Origin: Prevotella sp. | Lineage (GTDB): Bacteria; Bacteroidota; Bacteroidia; Bacteroidales; Bacteroidaceae | DNA: 64,000 nucleotides | Reading direction: 5' to 3' | NCBI GenBank assembly: GCA_017478025.1 | Contig: JAFVGZ010000014.1 | Location: forward strand, 107,900 to 171,899 | Part shown: piece by piece, positions 15,541-25,537 of the stretch | Numbering within the stretch: position 1 is the first letter of the stretch | Layout of the letters: each line of letters opens with the position of its first letter | Notes under the pieces: generated by a model | The model's database searches: none | What the model saw: the letters and a program-made list of their open reading frames with translations, nothing else | Told to the model about the DNA's origin: nothing | Made by a program: the position numbers and the translations under genes

Positions 15541-17302
15541 CTTTCTCACTTGGCGCCAGAAGCGACTGTCAGACAGGCAGTTCACGCTCATCCTGGCTTT
15601 TGCCGTAGGCATATTGGCTGCATTTGCGGCCTATGTGCTGCACTCCCTGATACACCTCATACAAACTCTGCTGACACGCGAAGTGGAGGGCAGCAGGTAC
15701 AACTGGCTCTATCTGGTGCTACCCGTGGTGGGAATATGGCTCACGATGCTGTTTGTGAAGTACATCGTGAGAAACAATATCTCGCACGGCATCACGCGCA
15801 TACTCTATGCCATCAGCACAAACAAGAGCCGCCTGAAGGCCCACAACTGCTGGACGAGCGTGGTGGCGAGTGCCATCACCATCGGCTTCGGCGGCTCTGT
15901 GGGTGCCGAGGCGCCTATCGTGCTGACGGGCTCGAGCATTGCCAGCACGCTGGGACAGAAGTTCCGCATGAACAACAAGACGCTGATGCTCCTTGTAGGA
16001 TGCGGCGCGGCAGCAGCGATAGCGGGCATATTCAAGGCTCCCATAGCCGGCCTGGTGTTCACCATCGAGGTGCTGATGATAGACCTGACGATGGCAAGCA
16101 TCTCGCCGATTATCATTGCGAGCGTCACGGCGACATGCTTCACATACGTCCTCGTGGGCGATGACAAGTTGTTTACGTTCAACAGACTGGCGCCCTGGGA
16201 GGTTGGAATGGTGCCTTCTGATATTCTGCTGGGACTGTTCTGCGGATTGGTATCGCTCTATTTCATACGCACGATGACATTCTGCGAGGACATCTTCGCA
16301 CGTCTGCACAACCGTTACGCCAAGCTGTTCTTCGGCGGCATCATGCTCAGCGTGCTCATATTCCTCCTGCCTTCGCTCTACGGCGAGGGCTATAAATCCA
16401 TCGAGATACTCCTCAGCGGCACCTCTGAACAGGAATGGAACGAGGTGATGAGCAACTCGTGGTTCTACGGCAAGGGCACTATGATGATGGTGCTCTACCT
16501 TGCCTGCGTCATTCTGGCAAAGAGTTTTGCCACTGCCAGCACCAATGGCGGCGGCGGATGTGGCGGTACCTTCGCGCCCTCGCTGTTCGTGGGAGCATTC
16601 TCAGGCTTCCTCTTTGCACGCCTGTGGAACATCTATGATATAGGAATACCCTATCCCGAGACCAATGCCGCCCTGCTGGGAATGGCCGGAGTGATGTCGG
16701 GAGTGATGCACGCACCGCTGACGGGAGTTTTCCTTATTGCAGAGCTGACGGCGGGATATGATATGTTCCTTCCGCTCATCATCACCAGCGTGATGGCCTA
16801 TCTCACCATCCTCGCCTTTGAGCCTCACAGCATCTACGGCATGCGATTGGCACGCCAGGGAAAGCTCATCACCCACCACACAGACAAGAGTGTGCTGACG
16901 CTGATGACACTCGACAGCGTGATAGACCGCGAATACACACCCGTCAGCAAGGATATGGAAATGGGAATGCTCGTTGCAGCCATCAGCCGCAGCCACAGCC
17001 CCATCCTGCCGGTGCTCGACGGAGCGGGAGGGCTGATAGGCGAGGTGGATACCAACAAAATCAGACACCTCATATTCCGCACCGAACTGTATCATCACTT
17101 CAAGGTCAGTCAACTCATGTCACCCCCCGTTGCCACCCTGCGCCTGGCAGACCCGATGGAGGATGTGATGCACGCCTTTGAGAACACAGCGGCTGAGCAG
17201 CTGCCCGTGATTGATGAGGATGCACGCCTGGTGGGATATATCTACAAGGCCCAGCTGTACAGCCGCTACCGCAAGATGGTGGCAGACCTGAGCACGGAGT
17301 GA
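15515..17302 (+). CDS. ClC family chloride channel/transporter with CBS pair
   Basis: The 595-residue protein is a voltage-gated-type ClC anion channel or H+/Cl- antiporter of the inner membrane. The selectivity region reads GGSVGAEAPIVLTGSSIAS; the gating glutamate is kept but its neighbours differ from the usual GREGP. The second signature GGGCGGTFAPSLFVGAFSG is well conserved. About 10-12 helices fill residues 25-435. A tandem CBS domain (about 455-590) would regulate the channel, possibly through adenine nucleotides. The gene starts inside the last 26 bp of tsaC. Confidence 0.92.
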   Translation: MENSKLFDNFLTWRQKRLSDRQFTLILAFAVGILAAFAAYVLHSLIHLIQTLLTREVEGSRYNWLYLVLPVVGIWLTMLFVKYIVRNNISHGITRILYAISTNKSRLKAHNCWTSVVASAITIGFGGSVGAEAPIVLTGSSIASTLGQKFRMNNKTLMLLVGCGAAAAIAGIFKAPIAGLVFTIEVLMIDLTMASISPIIIASVTATCFTYVLVGDDKLFTFNRLAPWEVGMVPSDILLGLFCGLVSLYFIRTMTFCEDIFARLHNRYAKLFFGGIMLSVLIFLLPSLYGEGYKSIEILLSGTSEQEWNEVMSNSWFYGKGTMMMVLYLACVILAKSFATASTNGGGGCGGTFAPSLFVGAFSGFLFARLWNIYDIGIPYPETNAALLGMAGVMSGVMHAPLTGVFLIAELTAGYDMFLPLIITSVMAYLTILAFEPHSIYGMRLARQGKLITHHTDKSVLTLMTLDSVIDREYTPVSKDMEMGMLVAAISRSHSPILPVLDGAGGLIGEVDTNKIRHLIFRTELYHHFKVSQLMSPPVATLRLADPMEDVMHAFENTAAEQLPVIDEDARLVGYIYKAQLYSRYRKMVADLSTE

Positions 17303-17387
17303 TTGGATGAGGGAAGATAGATGAAGGATGAGGGATGAGGGTTTAATGCATAATGCATAATTCAAAACACTAACTTTTATTATCACT

Positions 17388-17424
17388 CTTCTCCCTCCCC
17401 TAGGGGAGGGTTGGGGTGGGGCTT
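17388..17424 (+). repeat. Dispersed G-rich intergenic hairpin repeat
   Basis: CTCCCTCCCCTAGGGGAGGG is a perfect palindrome and is followed by TTGGGGTGGGGCT, ending 2 bp before the fmt start. This kind of motif recurs between genes in many Bacteroidetes. It would place a stable hairpin right before the fmt start codon. Confidence 0.6.
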
Positions 17425-17426
17425 CT

Positions 17427-18377
17427 ATGAGAATAATATTCATGGGCACGCCAGAGTTTGCCGTAGGCACTCTGCAAGCATTAGTAGATGGCGGTTACGA
17501 CGTAGTAGCCGTAGTGACACAGCCTGACAAACCTGTTGGGCGACATGGTTCAGTACTTCAGCCGCCTCCGGTAAAGGTCTTTGCACAAGAGCACGGCATC
17601 CCTGTTCTGCAACCTGAGAAGATGAAAGACCCTGCTTTCATCGAAGAGTTGCGTTCCTATAACGCCGACGTGCAGGTGGTCGTGGCGTTCCGCATGCTGC
17701 CCGAGGTGGTGTGGAGCATGCCGCGATGGGGCACGTTCAACGTTCATGCCGCCCTGTTGCCGCAGTATCGCGGGGCAGCGCCCATCAACTGGGCCATCAT
17801 CAACGGAGAGACGGAGACGGGAGTCACCACCTTCTTCCTTGACCACGACATCGACACCGGGCGTATCATCATGCAGAAACCCTTCGCTATCCCCGACGAT
17901 GCCGACGTGGAATACGTCTATGACGGCCTGATGAAGCTAGGTGCTGAGGCTGCCGTTGAGACGCTGAAAATGCTACAGGAAAGCGGCGGCGACATACCAT
18001 CCATGCCGCAGGAAGAGCTTATTGCCGACAGCACCGAGTTGCACAACGCGCCGAAGATATTCAAAGAGACCTGCAAGATAGACTTGCAGCAGCCTTGCAA
18101 GCGTGTCTATGACTTCATCAGAGGCCTGTCACCAATCCCCGGTGCATGGGGTTCAGTCATCATGCCAGGCGGCACAAATGCTGAGCTGAAGATATATCGC
18201 TCGGCAAAGACCGACATCCCTACCCCACCAGAAATAAGCGTAGGACAGCTGATAGCAGAGAAAAAGCATTGCTACGTAGCATGTCAGGACACCCTGCTGG
18301 AGCTGCTCACCATACAGCCCGCAGGCAAAAAACGCATGGCGGCACAGGACTACCTGAACGGAATTCATAACGCATGA
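17427..18377 (+). CDS. fmt: Methionyl-tRNA formyltransferase
   Basis: Fmt (316 residues) formylates initiator Met-tRNA with 10-formyl-THF. IIFMGTPEFAVGTLQALV opens the Rossmann part. LLPQYRGAAPINWAIINGETETGVTTF contains the catalytic Asn and the S-L-L-P-x-x-R-G-x-A-P-like block, and DHDIDTG completes the site. The C-terminal OB-like domain follows (CKRVYDFIRGLSPIPGAW). No promoter box is visible; the upstream gap holds AT repeats and the G-rich hairpin. The stop TGA lies in a repeat-like CATAACGCATGATGCA context. Confidence 0.95.
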   Translation: MRIIFMGTPEFAVGTLQALVDGGYDVVAVVTQPDKPVGRHGSVLQPPPVKVFAQEHGIPVLQPEKMKDPAFIEELRSYNADVQVVVAFRMLPEVVWSMPRWGTFNVHAALLPQYRGAAPINWAIINGETETGVTTFFLDHDIDTGRIIMQKPFAIPDDADVEYVYDGLMKLGAEAAVETLKMLQESGGDIPSMPQEELIADSTELHNAPKIFKETCKIDLQQPCKRVYDFIRGLSPIPGAWGSVIMPGGTNAELKIYRSAKTDIPTPPEISVGQLIAEKKHCYVACQDTLLELLTIQPAGKKRMAAQDYLNGIHNA

Positions 18378-18452
18378 TGCACAATTCACACTTTTTATAC
18401 AAATTGTTGTGTAATTATGAATGCCGCATTATGAATTATGAATTATTTTTAT

Positions 18453-18460
18453 TACCTTTG
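18453..18460 (+). promoter_or_regulatory. -7 box of gltX
   Basis: TACCTTTG ends 8 nt before the gltX ATG, giving a leader of only a few nucleotides. AATTATG repeats lie just upstream. Confidence 0.6.
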
Positions 18461-18468
18461 CACCCATT

Positions 18469-19986
18469 ATGACAGAAAGAAAAGTAAGAGTGCGCTTTGC
18501 GCCAAGTCCTACAGGCCCGCTCCACATTGGAGGTGTCAGGACAGCATTATTCAATTATCTCTTTGCCCGCCAGAGAGGTGGAGAGTTTATTTTCCGTATT
18601 GAGGATACAGACTCCACACGCTTTGTTCCGGGGGCAGAGGAGTATATCATAGAGTCATTCCGATGGTTAGGCATCACGTTTGATGAGGGTGTAGGCATCG
18701 GCGGTGACAAGGGTCCCTATCGCCAGAGCGAGCGCAGGGAGATATACAAGCAGTATGTGCAGCAACTGCTGGACAACGGCAAGGCATACATGGCCTTTGA
18801 CACTCCGCAGGAACTGGAGCAGAAACGTAATGAAACGCCTAACTTCCAGTACGATGCCCGCACTCGCGGAGAGATGCGCAACTCGCTGACTCTCTCAAAG
18901 GAAGAGGTTGACGAACTCCTTGCTGACGGCAAGCAGTACGTGGTGCGATTCAAGATTGAGCCGGGTGAAGAGATACGCGTGAATGACCTCATACGCGGTG
19001 AAGTAAAGGTGAAGAGCGACATACTGGATGACAAAGTGCTCTATAAGAGTGCCGACGAACTGCCTACCTACCACCTCGCCAACATCGTGGATGACCACTT
19101 GATGGAAGTAAGTCACGTCATTCGCGGTGAGGAATGGCTGCCATCGGCTCCGTTGCACGTCCTGCTCTACCGTGCCTTCGGATGGGAGGACACCATGCCT
19201 GAGTTTGCACACCTGCCGCTATTGCTGAAGCCAGAAGGCAAGGGCAAGCTGTCAAAGCGCGACGGTGATCGTCTGGGATTCCCTGTTTTCCCGCTGGAAT
19301 GGCATGACCGTAAGAGCGGAGAGGTAAGTTCCGGATACCGCGAAGCAGGATATTTCCCAGAGGCATTGCTCAATTTCCTTGCCCTTCTGGGCTGGAATCC
19401 CGGCACTGAGCAGGAGCTCTTCTCGCTCGATGAGCTGGTAGAGGCTTTCGACATCTCACGCTGCTCAAAGGCCGGCGCTAAGTTCGACTACAAGAAAGGC
19501 ATCTGGTTCAACCATGAGTATCTGCTGCGCAAACCGGCAGAAGAGGTTGCCACGCTCTTTGCCCCCATCGTGGCAGGCAACGGAGTAGAGGTGGATATGG
19601 CTCGCATCACCAAGGTTGCAGAGCTGATGAAGGACCGCGTGAACTTCGTACACGAGCTGTGGCCACTGTGCTCATTCTTCTTCTTCGCTCCCCAACAGTA
19701 TGACGAAAAGACCGTAGCGAAGCGTTGGAAGGCCGACTCTCCACAGGTGATGAGAGAGCTTGCCGACGTGCTCAAGGGCATTGACGACTTCTCCGTTGAG
19801 GGCCAGGAGCCTATCGTAATGGCCTGGGTCAATGAGAAGGGCTACAAACTGGGCGACGTGATGAATGCATTCCGCCTCTGTCTGGTAGGCGAAGGCAAGG
19901 GCCCCGGCATGTTTGACATCTCCGCATTCCTTGGAAAAGAAGAGACTCTGAAACGCATAGAAAAAGCAATCCAACAACTGCCTTGA
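18469..19986 (+). CDS. gltX: Glutamate--tRNA ligase
   Basis: GltX (505 residues) charges tRNA-Glu. The class I signatures are clear: [21 protein letters not shown] holds HIGH (HIGG) and [16 protein letters not shown] holds KMSKS (KLSKR). FRIEDTD is the glutamate-site motif and [21 protein letters not shown] lies in the connecting domain. An unusual segment ([31 protein letters not shown]) is the insert found in Bacteroidetes GltX. The stop overlaps the TTG start of waaA (TTGA). Confidence 0.96.
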   Translation: MTERKVRVRFAPSPTGPLHIGGVRTALFNYLFARQRGGEFIFRIEDTDSTRFVPGAEEYIIESFRWLGITFDEGVGIGGDKGPYRQSERREIYKQYVQQLLDNGKAYMAFDTPQELEQKRNETPNFQYDARTRGEMRNSLTLSKEEVDELLADGKQYVVRFKIEPGEEIRVNDLIRGEVKVKSDILDDKVLYKSADELPTYHLANIVDDHLMEVSHVIRGEEWLPSAPLHVLLYRAFGWEDTMPEFAHLPLLLKPEGKGKLSKRDGDRLGFPVFPLEWHDRKSGEVSSGYREAGYFPEALLNFLALLGWNPGTEQELFSLDELVEAFDISRCSKAGAKFDYKKGIWFNHEYLLRKPAEEVATLFAPIVAGNGVEVDMARITKVAELMKDRVNFVHELWPLCSFFFFAPQQYDEKTVAKRWKADSPQVMRELADVLKGIDDFSVEGQEPIVMAWVNEKGYKLGDVMNAFRLCLVGEGKGPGMFDISAFLGKEETLKRIEKAIQQLP

Positions 19987-21248
19987 TATACAACATCCTC
20001 TTATATATATACGAGTTTGGTATCTTCGTTGCATCTTTCTTCTCCGATAAGGTCAAGAAGATGTGGCGCGGTGAGCGTCAGGCCATACGATACTTGAAGG
20101 ATCACGTTGACCCCAATGCTGAGTACGCGTGGTTTCACGCTGCTTCGCTGGGAGAATTTGAGCAGGGGCGCCCCATCATTGAGGAGTATCGCAACGTTCA
20201 TCCCGAGCGCAAGATACTGCTGACGTTCTTCTCGCCATCGGGCTATGAGGTCAGGAAGAACTATGACGGTGCTGACCTCATCTGCTATCTCCCCATCGAC
20301 ACCTTTACAAACGCACGCCGTTTCCTGCGTGCCGTGAGGCCGGTGGAGGCATTCTTCATTAAGTATGAGTTCTGGTACAACTACCTCCACATCCTGCGCC
20401 ATCGTCATGTGCCTGTCTATAGCGTCAGTTCCATCTTCCGTCCCGGCCAGATCTTCTTCCGTTGGTACGGATATCAGTATCGTGCGGTGCTGAGATGCTT
20501 CACACATTTCTTTGTCCAGACAGAGAAATCGAAAGAGTTGCTATCGGAACTGGGTTATGACAATGTTACCGTGACAGGCGATACACGCTTCGACCGTGTG
20601 TTGCAGATAGCCCGCCAGAGCAAGCAGATACCCGCAGTGGAGACATTCCTAAACATGGGCGAGCCAAAAACAGAACATGCGAAACGACCATTTGTATTCG
20701 TTGCAGGCTCGTCGTGGCTTCCCGATGAGGAGATATTCATCCCCTATTTCGCTGAGCACAAGGACTGGAAGGTCATCATTGCGCCCCACGTAATCGGTGA
20801 GTCGCACATTTCCCAAATTATGAAACTGCTTGAAGGACGCCGCGTCATGCGCTACTCACAACTGGGCAAGAACGATGAGATAGCCCTTCGCGAGGCCGAT
20901 GTGCTCATCATCGACTGCTTCGGGCTCCTCTCTTCCATCTATCGCTATGCTACAGTAGCATACGTGGGAGGCGGTTTTGGAGTGGGAATACACAACCTCC
21001 CCGAGGCTGCAGTGTGGAACGTGCCGGTAATCTTCGGCCCCAACCATGAGAAGTTCCAGGAGGCATTGGAGCTCACAGCATGTGACGGAGGCATTCCCAT
21101 CAAGGGCACAGAGGACTTCGTGCAGGCTATGACAACCCTTACCGAGCAGCCTGAGGAACTGAAACGGCGCTCCGATGCTGCGGGACAGTACGTCAAGAGC
21201 CACTCAGGCGCAGCAAGCAAGATACTCTCAGCTATATCCACTAAATAA
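19983..21248 (+). CDS. waaA: 3-deoxy-D-manno-octulosonic acid (Kdo) transferase
   Basis: WaaA transfers Kdo from CMP-Kdo to lipid A precursor at the inner membrane. The 421-residue product has an N-terminal anchor ([19 protein letters not shown]) and the glycosyltransferase N domain with [17 protein letters not shown]. The GT-B C-domain has [12 protein letters not shown] and [36 protein letters not shown]. The start is a TTG overlapping the gltX stop by 4 bp; the next Met is at residue 27, past the anchor. kdsB (31895) makes the CMP-Kdo donor. Confidence 0.94.
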   Translation: MIYNILLYIYEFGIFVASFFSDKVKKMWRGERQAIRYLKDHVDPNAEYAWFHAASLGEFEQGRPIIEEYRNVHPERKILLTFFSPSGYEVRKNYDGADLICYLPIDTFTNARRFLRAVRPVEAFFIKYEFWYNYLHILRHRHVPVYSVSSIFRPGQIFFRWYGYQYRAVLRCFTHFFVQTEKSKELLSELGYDNVTVTGDTRFDRVLQIARQSKQIPAVETFLNMGEPKTEHAKRPFVFVAGSSWLPDEEIFIPYFAEHKDWKVIIAPHVIGESHISQIMKLLEGRRVMRYSQLGKNDEIALREADVLIIDCFGLLSSIYRYATVAYVGGGFGVGIHNLPEAAVWNVPVIFGPNHEKFQEALELTACDGGIPIKGTEDFVQAMTTLTEQPEELKRRSDAAGQYVKSHSGAASKILSAISTK

Positions 21249-21313
21249 AGGATTACGAATTAAAAGAATCAACAACTAAATAAATCATGCATTACAGACG
21301 TGCATTCTGAATT

Positions 21314-22633
21314 ATGAAAAACCTCGAAACACTATGCGTACACGGTGGTTACAAAGCCACTAAGGGCGAGCCTCAGCAGCTGCCCATCATACAGTCAACC
21401 ACATTCAAATATGACACCAGCGAGCAGATGGCCCGCCTCTTCGACCTGAAGGACAACGGATACTTCTATACCCGCCTGGCAAACCCCACCAATGATGCCG
21501 TAGCCAAGAAGATTGCGGCGCTGGAAGGCGGCGTGGGAGCCGTGCTGACATCATCAGGACAGGCTGCTAACTTCTATGCTATTTTCAACATCTGCGAGAG
21601 CGGCGACCACTTCATCACCTCCAATACCATATATGGAGGCACCTTCAACCTCTTCGGCGTCACGATGAAGAAGCTCGGCATCGAGTGCACCTTTGTAGAT
21701 CCTGACTGGGATGACGAGACTATTGAGAAATGCTTCAAGCCCAACACCAAATGTTTCTTTGGTGAGACAATCAGCAACCCTGGCGGCAACGTCTTCGACA
21801 TAGAGCGCTTTGCCAAGATGGCGCATAAGCATGGAGTGCCGCTGATTGTTGACAATACCTTCGCTACTCCTATCAACTGCCGTCCTTTCGAGTGGGGATG
21901 CGACATCGTCACCCACTCCACTACCAAATATATGGACGGTCACGCCACACAGGTGGGAGGCTGCATAGTCGATTCCGGCAACTTCGACTGGGAGACCTGC
22001 ACACACAATGGTGATTCTTCACTCTTCACACTTCACTCTTCACTTCCAAAATACCCGGGCCTGACAACTCCCGACGAGTCCTATCACGGTCTTACATACA
22101 CCAAGGCCTTTGGCAAACTGGCATACAGCACCAAGCTCGTCAGCCAGCTCATGCGCGACCTGGGCAGCATACCCGCACCAATGAACTCCTTCCTCCTCAA
22201 CCTCGGCCTTGAGACTCTTGCTCTGAGAATGAAGCAGCACTGTGCCAACGCGCAGAAAGTAGCTGAATGGCTGGAGAAGAATGACAAGGTGGCATGGGTG
22301 AACTATTGCGGTCTGCCTTCAAACAAATACTACGCTCTGGGACAGAAATACCTGCCTAACGGCTCATGCGGCGTCATCGCCTTCGGACTCAAAGGCACCC
22401 GCGAAGATGCCATCAAGTTCATGGATAGCTTGGAATTCATATCCATCGTCACCCACGTAGCCGATGCACGCACCTGCATACTCCATCCTGCCAGCCACAC
22501 ACACCGCCAGATGTCTGACGAACAGCTGCTCGAAGCCGGTGTCGCACCTGACCTTGTACGTCTCTCCGTAGGCATTGAGAATGCTGACGACATCATCGCC
22601 GACATCCAGAACGCAATGAACAAGATGGGATAA
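21314..22633 (+). CDS. metY: O-acetylhomoserine sulfhydrylase / aminocarboxypropyltransferase
   Basis: MetY (439 residues) is a PLP enzyme of the Cys/Met metabolism family that makes homocysteine from O-acetylhomoserine and sulfide. LCVHGGYKATKGEPQQLPIIQSTTF opens the family and YFYTRLANPTNDAVAKKIAALEGG follows. The PLP lysine is in THSTTKYMDGHATQVGG. Residues about 229-244 (CTHNGDSSLFTLHSSL) are an extra stretch encoded by a TTCACTCTTCACACTTCACT repeat, right before the family motif PGLTTPDESYHGLTY. The stop is followed by three 44-bp hairpin repeats. Confidence 0.94.
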   Translation: MKNLETLCVHGGYKATKGEPQQLPIIQSTTFKYDTSEQMARLFDLKDNGYFYTRLANPTNDAVAKKIAALEGGVGAVLTSSGQAANFYAIFNICESGDHFITSNTIYGGTFNLFGVTMKKLGIECTFVDPDWDDETIEKCFKPNTKCFFGETISNPGGNVFDIERFAKMAHKHGVPLIVDNTFATPINCRPFEWGCDIVTHSTTKYMDGHATQVGGCIVDSGNFDWETCTHNGDSSLFTLHSSLPKYPGLTTPDESYHGLTYTKAFGKLAYSTKLVSQLMRDLGSIPAPMNSFLLNLGLETLALRMKQHCANAQKVAEWLEKNDKVAWVNYCGLPSNKYYALGQKYLPNGSCGVIAFGLKGTREDAIKFMDSLEFISIVTHVADARTCILHPASHTHRQMSDEQLLEAGVAPDLVRLSVGIENADDIIADIQNAMNKMG

Positions 22634-22640
22634 CCCTTCG

Positions 22641-22756
22641 TTAAAGAATCTGCTATACCATAGCAGACAAAACAACCACCTTCGTTCAAGAATCTGCTAT
22701 ACCATAGCAGATAAAACAACCACCATCGTTCAAGAATCTGCTATACCATAGCAGAT
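22641..22756. repeat. Three tandem 44-bp units with hairpin
   Basis: Each unit carries TTCGTT(C/A)AAGA and the hairpin ATCTGCTAT-ACC-ATAGCAGAT; stems start at 22648, 22692 and 22736, exactly 44 bp apart. The first copy has one stem mismatch. It lies between metY and the patatin gene and ends about 16 bp before its ATG. Triple terminators or RNA-processing sites are possible. Confidence 0.85.
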
Positions 22757-22771
22757 AAAAATCTCCACAGC

Positions 22772-23608
22772 ATGAATCCACAAGCCCTTGTACTCGAAGG
22801 CGGCGGCATGCGGGGTGTTTTCACCACCGGCGTGCTCGATGCACTGATGAAACACGATGTACATTTCCAGTACATCGTGGGTGTCAGCGCGGGGGCATGC
22901 AACGGCCTCTCCTACGCCTCATGGCAGCCGGGCAGGGCACATTTCTCTAACATCGAGCTCTTTGAGCGCTACGACTACCTCAGCATACGACACCTCATAC
23001 AACAGGGAAGCATCTTCGATACCAAGCTGCTCTACGAGCGTATGCCGCAGTATATCTATCCATACGACTACGACACCTACTTCAACAGCGGCATCATCTT
23101 CGAACAGGTGGTCACCAATTGTCGCACTGGGCGGGCTGAATACCTCTCCGAGCACTCCGGCAATAGCCGCCGCCTCCTTGCCATCTGTCAGGCCACATCG
23201 TCGCTGCCCTACGTCGCAAAGATACAATACGTTGACAACACTCCCTACCTGGACGGCGGCATCGTTGACAGCATACCCGTAGAGCGGGCCCTGAAACAAG
23301 GCTATGAGAAGCCCCTCGTAGTGCTGACACGCAATCGCGGATACCGTAAGAAGATGAAAGACCGTCGCCTACCGTCAATCTTCTACAGGCAATACCCTCG
23401 CCTGCGTGTTGCATTGAGCCACAGAAATAGCGTTTACAACGCCCAGCTTGAGAACGTAGAACGCTTGGAGGATGCAGGACTTATCACCGTCATACGCCCA
23501 CAGAAGCCCATCGTAGTAGATCGTTTGGAGAAGAACATCAACAAGCTGGAGGACCTCTATCAGCAAGGTTTTGCCCTGGGAGAGGAGTATTGCACCCGCA
23601 ACAGATAG
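22772..23608 (+). CDS. Patatin-like phospholipase family protein
   Basis: The 278-residue protein has the patatin-type Ser-Asp dyad. The oxyanion loop is EGGGMRGVFTTGVLDAL, the nucleophile elbow is GVSAGACNGLSY (G-x-S-x-G), and the aspartate is in DGGIVDSIPV. It probably hydrolyses acyl esters of membrane lipids in the cytoplasm. It has no signal peptide and resembles the YjjU type. The C-terminal part (KKMKDRRLPSIFYRQYPRL) fits that subfamily. Confidence 0.92.
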   Translation: MNPQALVLEGGGMRGVFTTGVLDALMKHDVHFQYIVGVSAGACNGLSYASWQPGRAHFSNIELFERYDYLSIRHLIQQGSIFDTKLLYERMPQYIYPYDYDTYFNSGIIFEQVVTNCRTGRAEYLSEHSGNSRRLLAICQATSSLPYVAKIQYVDNTPYLDGGIVDSIPVERALKQGYEKPLVVLTRNRGYRKKMKDRRLPSIFYRQYPRLRVALSHRNSVYNAQLENVERLEDAGLITVIRPQKPIVVDRLEKNINKLEDLYQQGFALGEEYCTRNR

Positions 23609-23726
23609 CCGTGCATCTCATATCTGCATACACAGAACAGTTCACAGCATCTGGCAGCGGAGCATTCACATAGATTACAGAGGGACACAAAGAATAGATT
23701 TAAGGCACTCTGAACACAAATACGCG

Positions 23727-24182
23727 ATTTGACACTTTGCTCAATTTTTAACAAAAAAATGAGCAAAATGACTTTTTGAAAGTTTCGACTAAAAAATGAA
23801 ATCTAGAGCGAAAGAGGGGTGAAATAATGCGTAAATCATAGTGCAAAATGCATAATTGAGGGTGAAAGTAGGTCTTTCACGTTGTAATAGTAGGTCTTTT
23901 ACCTTGCAATAGTAGGTCTTTTACCGAGTGAAAGTAGGTCTATTAGGGGGTAAAAGCAGGTCTTTTACCCCTTTTTTTGTGGTCATTTTGACGGTTTCCG
24001 TGTTCCTTTTTCGGTCACATATCGCCGAACTTGATGATATACAACAAGTTAGACATCCACGCATTATTTGGCGATATTTGCAGGCGAGGGTGACCTTGGT
24101 CGAAAATATCGCGATTTTTTGAAGATATGAAAATCACTTTTGTCACTTTTTTAACAAAAAAATGAACAAAAGTGATTTTGGC
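23727..24182 (-). repeat. Dispersed structured element, copy B (inverted)
   Basis: This is the same element as 14429-14884 and 49374-49825, on the minus strand. Terminal direct repeats lie at about 24135-24180 and 23730-23772. The GCGATATTT/AAATATCGC stem is intact (about 24071-24114). The 22-bp array has five units (23862, 23884, 23906, 23928, 23950 to 23971), several forming GTAAAAG/CTTTTAC-type stems around YAGGT. The CTCTAGATTTCATTTTTTAG block is at about 23788-23808. It fills the gap between two convergent transcription units. Confidence 0.85.
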
Positions 24183-24247
24183 ATTATCTCCTTTTTCAGG
24201 CTTTTTTCGTCTTCTTCGCAACGGGGAAAGCATCGCGTTCAGCCCCC

Positions 24248-24466
24248 CTATGCACCGCAAAGTGCCCTCGATGGCGAAGTGCGGGCATCGATATGCGCAG
24301 TAAAGCCATTGACCACCTGCACACAATCGGGAGCATCGGCAGGACGGATGTCAGGCACGCCGCCGGCATTGAGGGAACTATGGATTACAGTCTCGGCAGA
24401 TACACTGAAGGTTGCAGACCAACAAGTGGACATCAGCCAAAAGCATAAAGCATAGAAATGTTTCAT
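24248..24466 (-). CDS. Small secreted protein or truncated gene, unknown
   Basis: A 72-codon frame begins MKHFYALCFWLMSTCWSATFSVSA, a clear Sec signal peptide, and continues with 48 residues of no recognisable family (ETVIHSSLNAGGVPDIR, then PADAPDCVQVVNG). Its ATG is 2 bp after the acyltransferase stop, which suggests a real operon partner. It ends 65 bp before the edge of element B, so the gene may have been cut short there. No function can be assigned. Confidence 0.45.
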   Translation of the reverse strand: MKHFYALCFWLMSTCWSATFSVSAETVIHSSLNAGGVPDIRPADAPDCVQVVNGFTAHIDARTSPSRALCGA

Positions 24467-24468
24467 TA

Positions 24469-25530
24469 TTATTGTGAATGTGTTATCGTAATCCGCTCTT
24501 TCCCGAAGATATAGGGAGACAGTTTGCAAATATCTATCATCCTGCTGATGCACAGGCTGCCAACCGAGCAGACTATCAGGGAGATAACAAGGAATATCAT
24601 CCCCGTTGGGTCAAAGGACAATAAGGGGACGAGCTGCTTGCAGAGGATGGTGAAGACAGGTGAGAAGAGGAAGAGACACAATGTGTTTCTGCCCAAAAGG
24701 ACGAGGGTATTGTTTATCTTCTCACCGAGATATGGCTTCAATGCCAGGCAGAGAATGATGACAAGACAGACAATGAGGACGCTGCCAACAGAGGTGGATT
24801 CAAGCGAAGCGGGATTGGAGATGAGCATCAGCAGAGCGGCAAGTGAAAGCGTGGCAAGTGCCACACCTCTCAGACCCGTGCCTGTCTCCCCCTGGGTGGA
24901 GGTGAAATGAGCGACGGAATTGCGTGAGATGTGTCTTATGATGATGCCTGCCAGGAAATAGAAAGAAGCAGGCAATGAGAGGATTCCCACACAGGCATAG
25001 AGGGAATAGAGAATGCCCGTCATGATGAATTGTGATACAGCCCATCGGGGCATGAGGCGATGCACTGCGTAGTATGTTGTACCGCAAAGGATGAGCGTAT
25101 GCAGATACCAGTATGGGCCTAAGGGCTTGATGAACAGTTTCTCAAGGAAAACGGTCAGGGTGAGGTTATCGATATGCTCACGAATGGGCAACAAGGAGGC
25201 CATGAACGTGTAGCCGCTTTCCATTATAATGTATGGCACAGCATACCAGAACATGGTTTTTAGGAACGCCCCGGCAGGCTTGCTACTGTTCAGCAGATAA
25301 CCCGAGATAAGCAGAAAGACTGGCATGTGGAAAGTATATACCACGCGCTTGGCATAAGGATAGGTGTCGCCAATATATACCAAGTGGAAACTGATCATCA
25401 GAAGAATCATGATACCCTTCAGATAATCCAGTTCTGTTATTCGCCCACTGCCCCTCAACGGTTCCCCCACAGAAGCGCAAGAGGAAGCCTGCGATGCGTT
25501 CAACGGCTCATGTACGGAGGAAGTTGTCAT
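24469..25530 (-). CDS. Acyltransferase 3 family membrane protein
   Basis: The 353-residue protein has about 10 transmembrane helices of the acyltransferase 3 family, which O-acylates sugars or polysaccharides at the membrane. RITELDYLKGIMILLMISFHLVYIG contains the family's opening with the conserved His, followed by FHMPVFLLISGYLL. YWYLHTLILCG is another typical block. The first ~30 residues are hydrophilic and low in complexity. The acceptor is unknown; an envelope glycan is likely. Confidence 0.9.
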   Translation of the reverse strand: MTTSSVHEPLNASQASSCASVGEPLRGSGRITELDYLKGIMILLMISFHLVYIGDTYPYAKRVVYTFHMPVFLLISGYLLNSSKPAGAFLKTMFWYAVPYIIMESGYTFMASLLPIREHIDNLTLTVFLEKLFIKPLGPYWYLHTLILCGTTYYAVHRLMPRWAVSQFIMTGILYSLYACVGILSLPASFYFLAGIIIRHISRNSVAHFTSTQGETGTGLRGVALATLSLAALLMLISNPASLESTSVGSVLIVCLVIILCLALKPYLGEKINNTLVLLGRNTLCLFLFSPVFTILCKQLVPLLSFDPTGMIFLVISLIVCSVGSLCISRMIDICKLSPYIFGKERITITHSQ

Positions 25531-25537
25531 GGCTTAA

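Noticed and set aside
23862-23971. CRISPR array (regular 22-bp period)
   Set aside because: The whole 22 bp is repeat with no unique spacers, and there are no cas genes.
24471-24910. Plus-strand ORFs inside the acyltransferase gene
   Set aside because: They are antisense shadows of a well-supported gene and lack their own starts or motifs.
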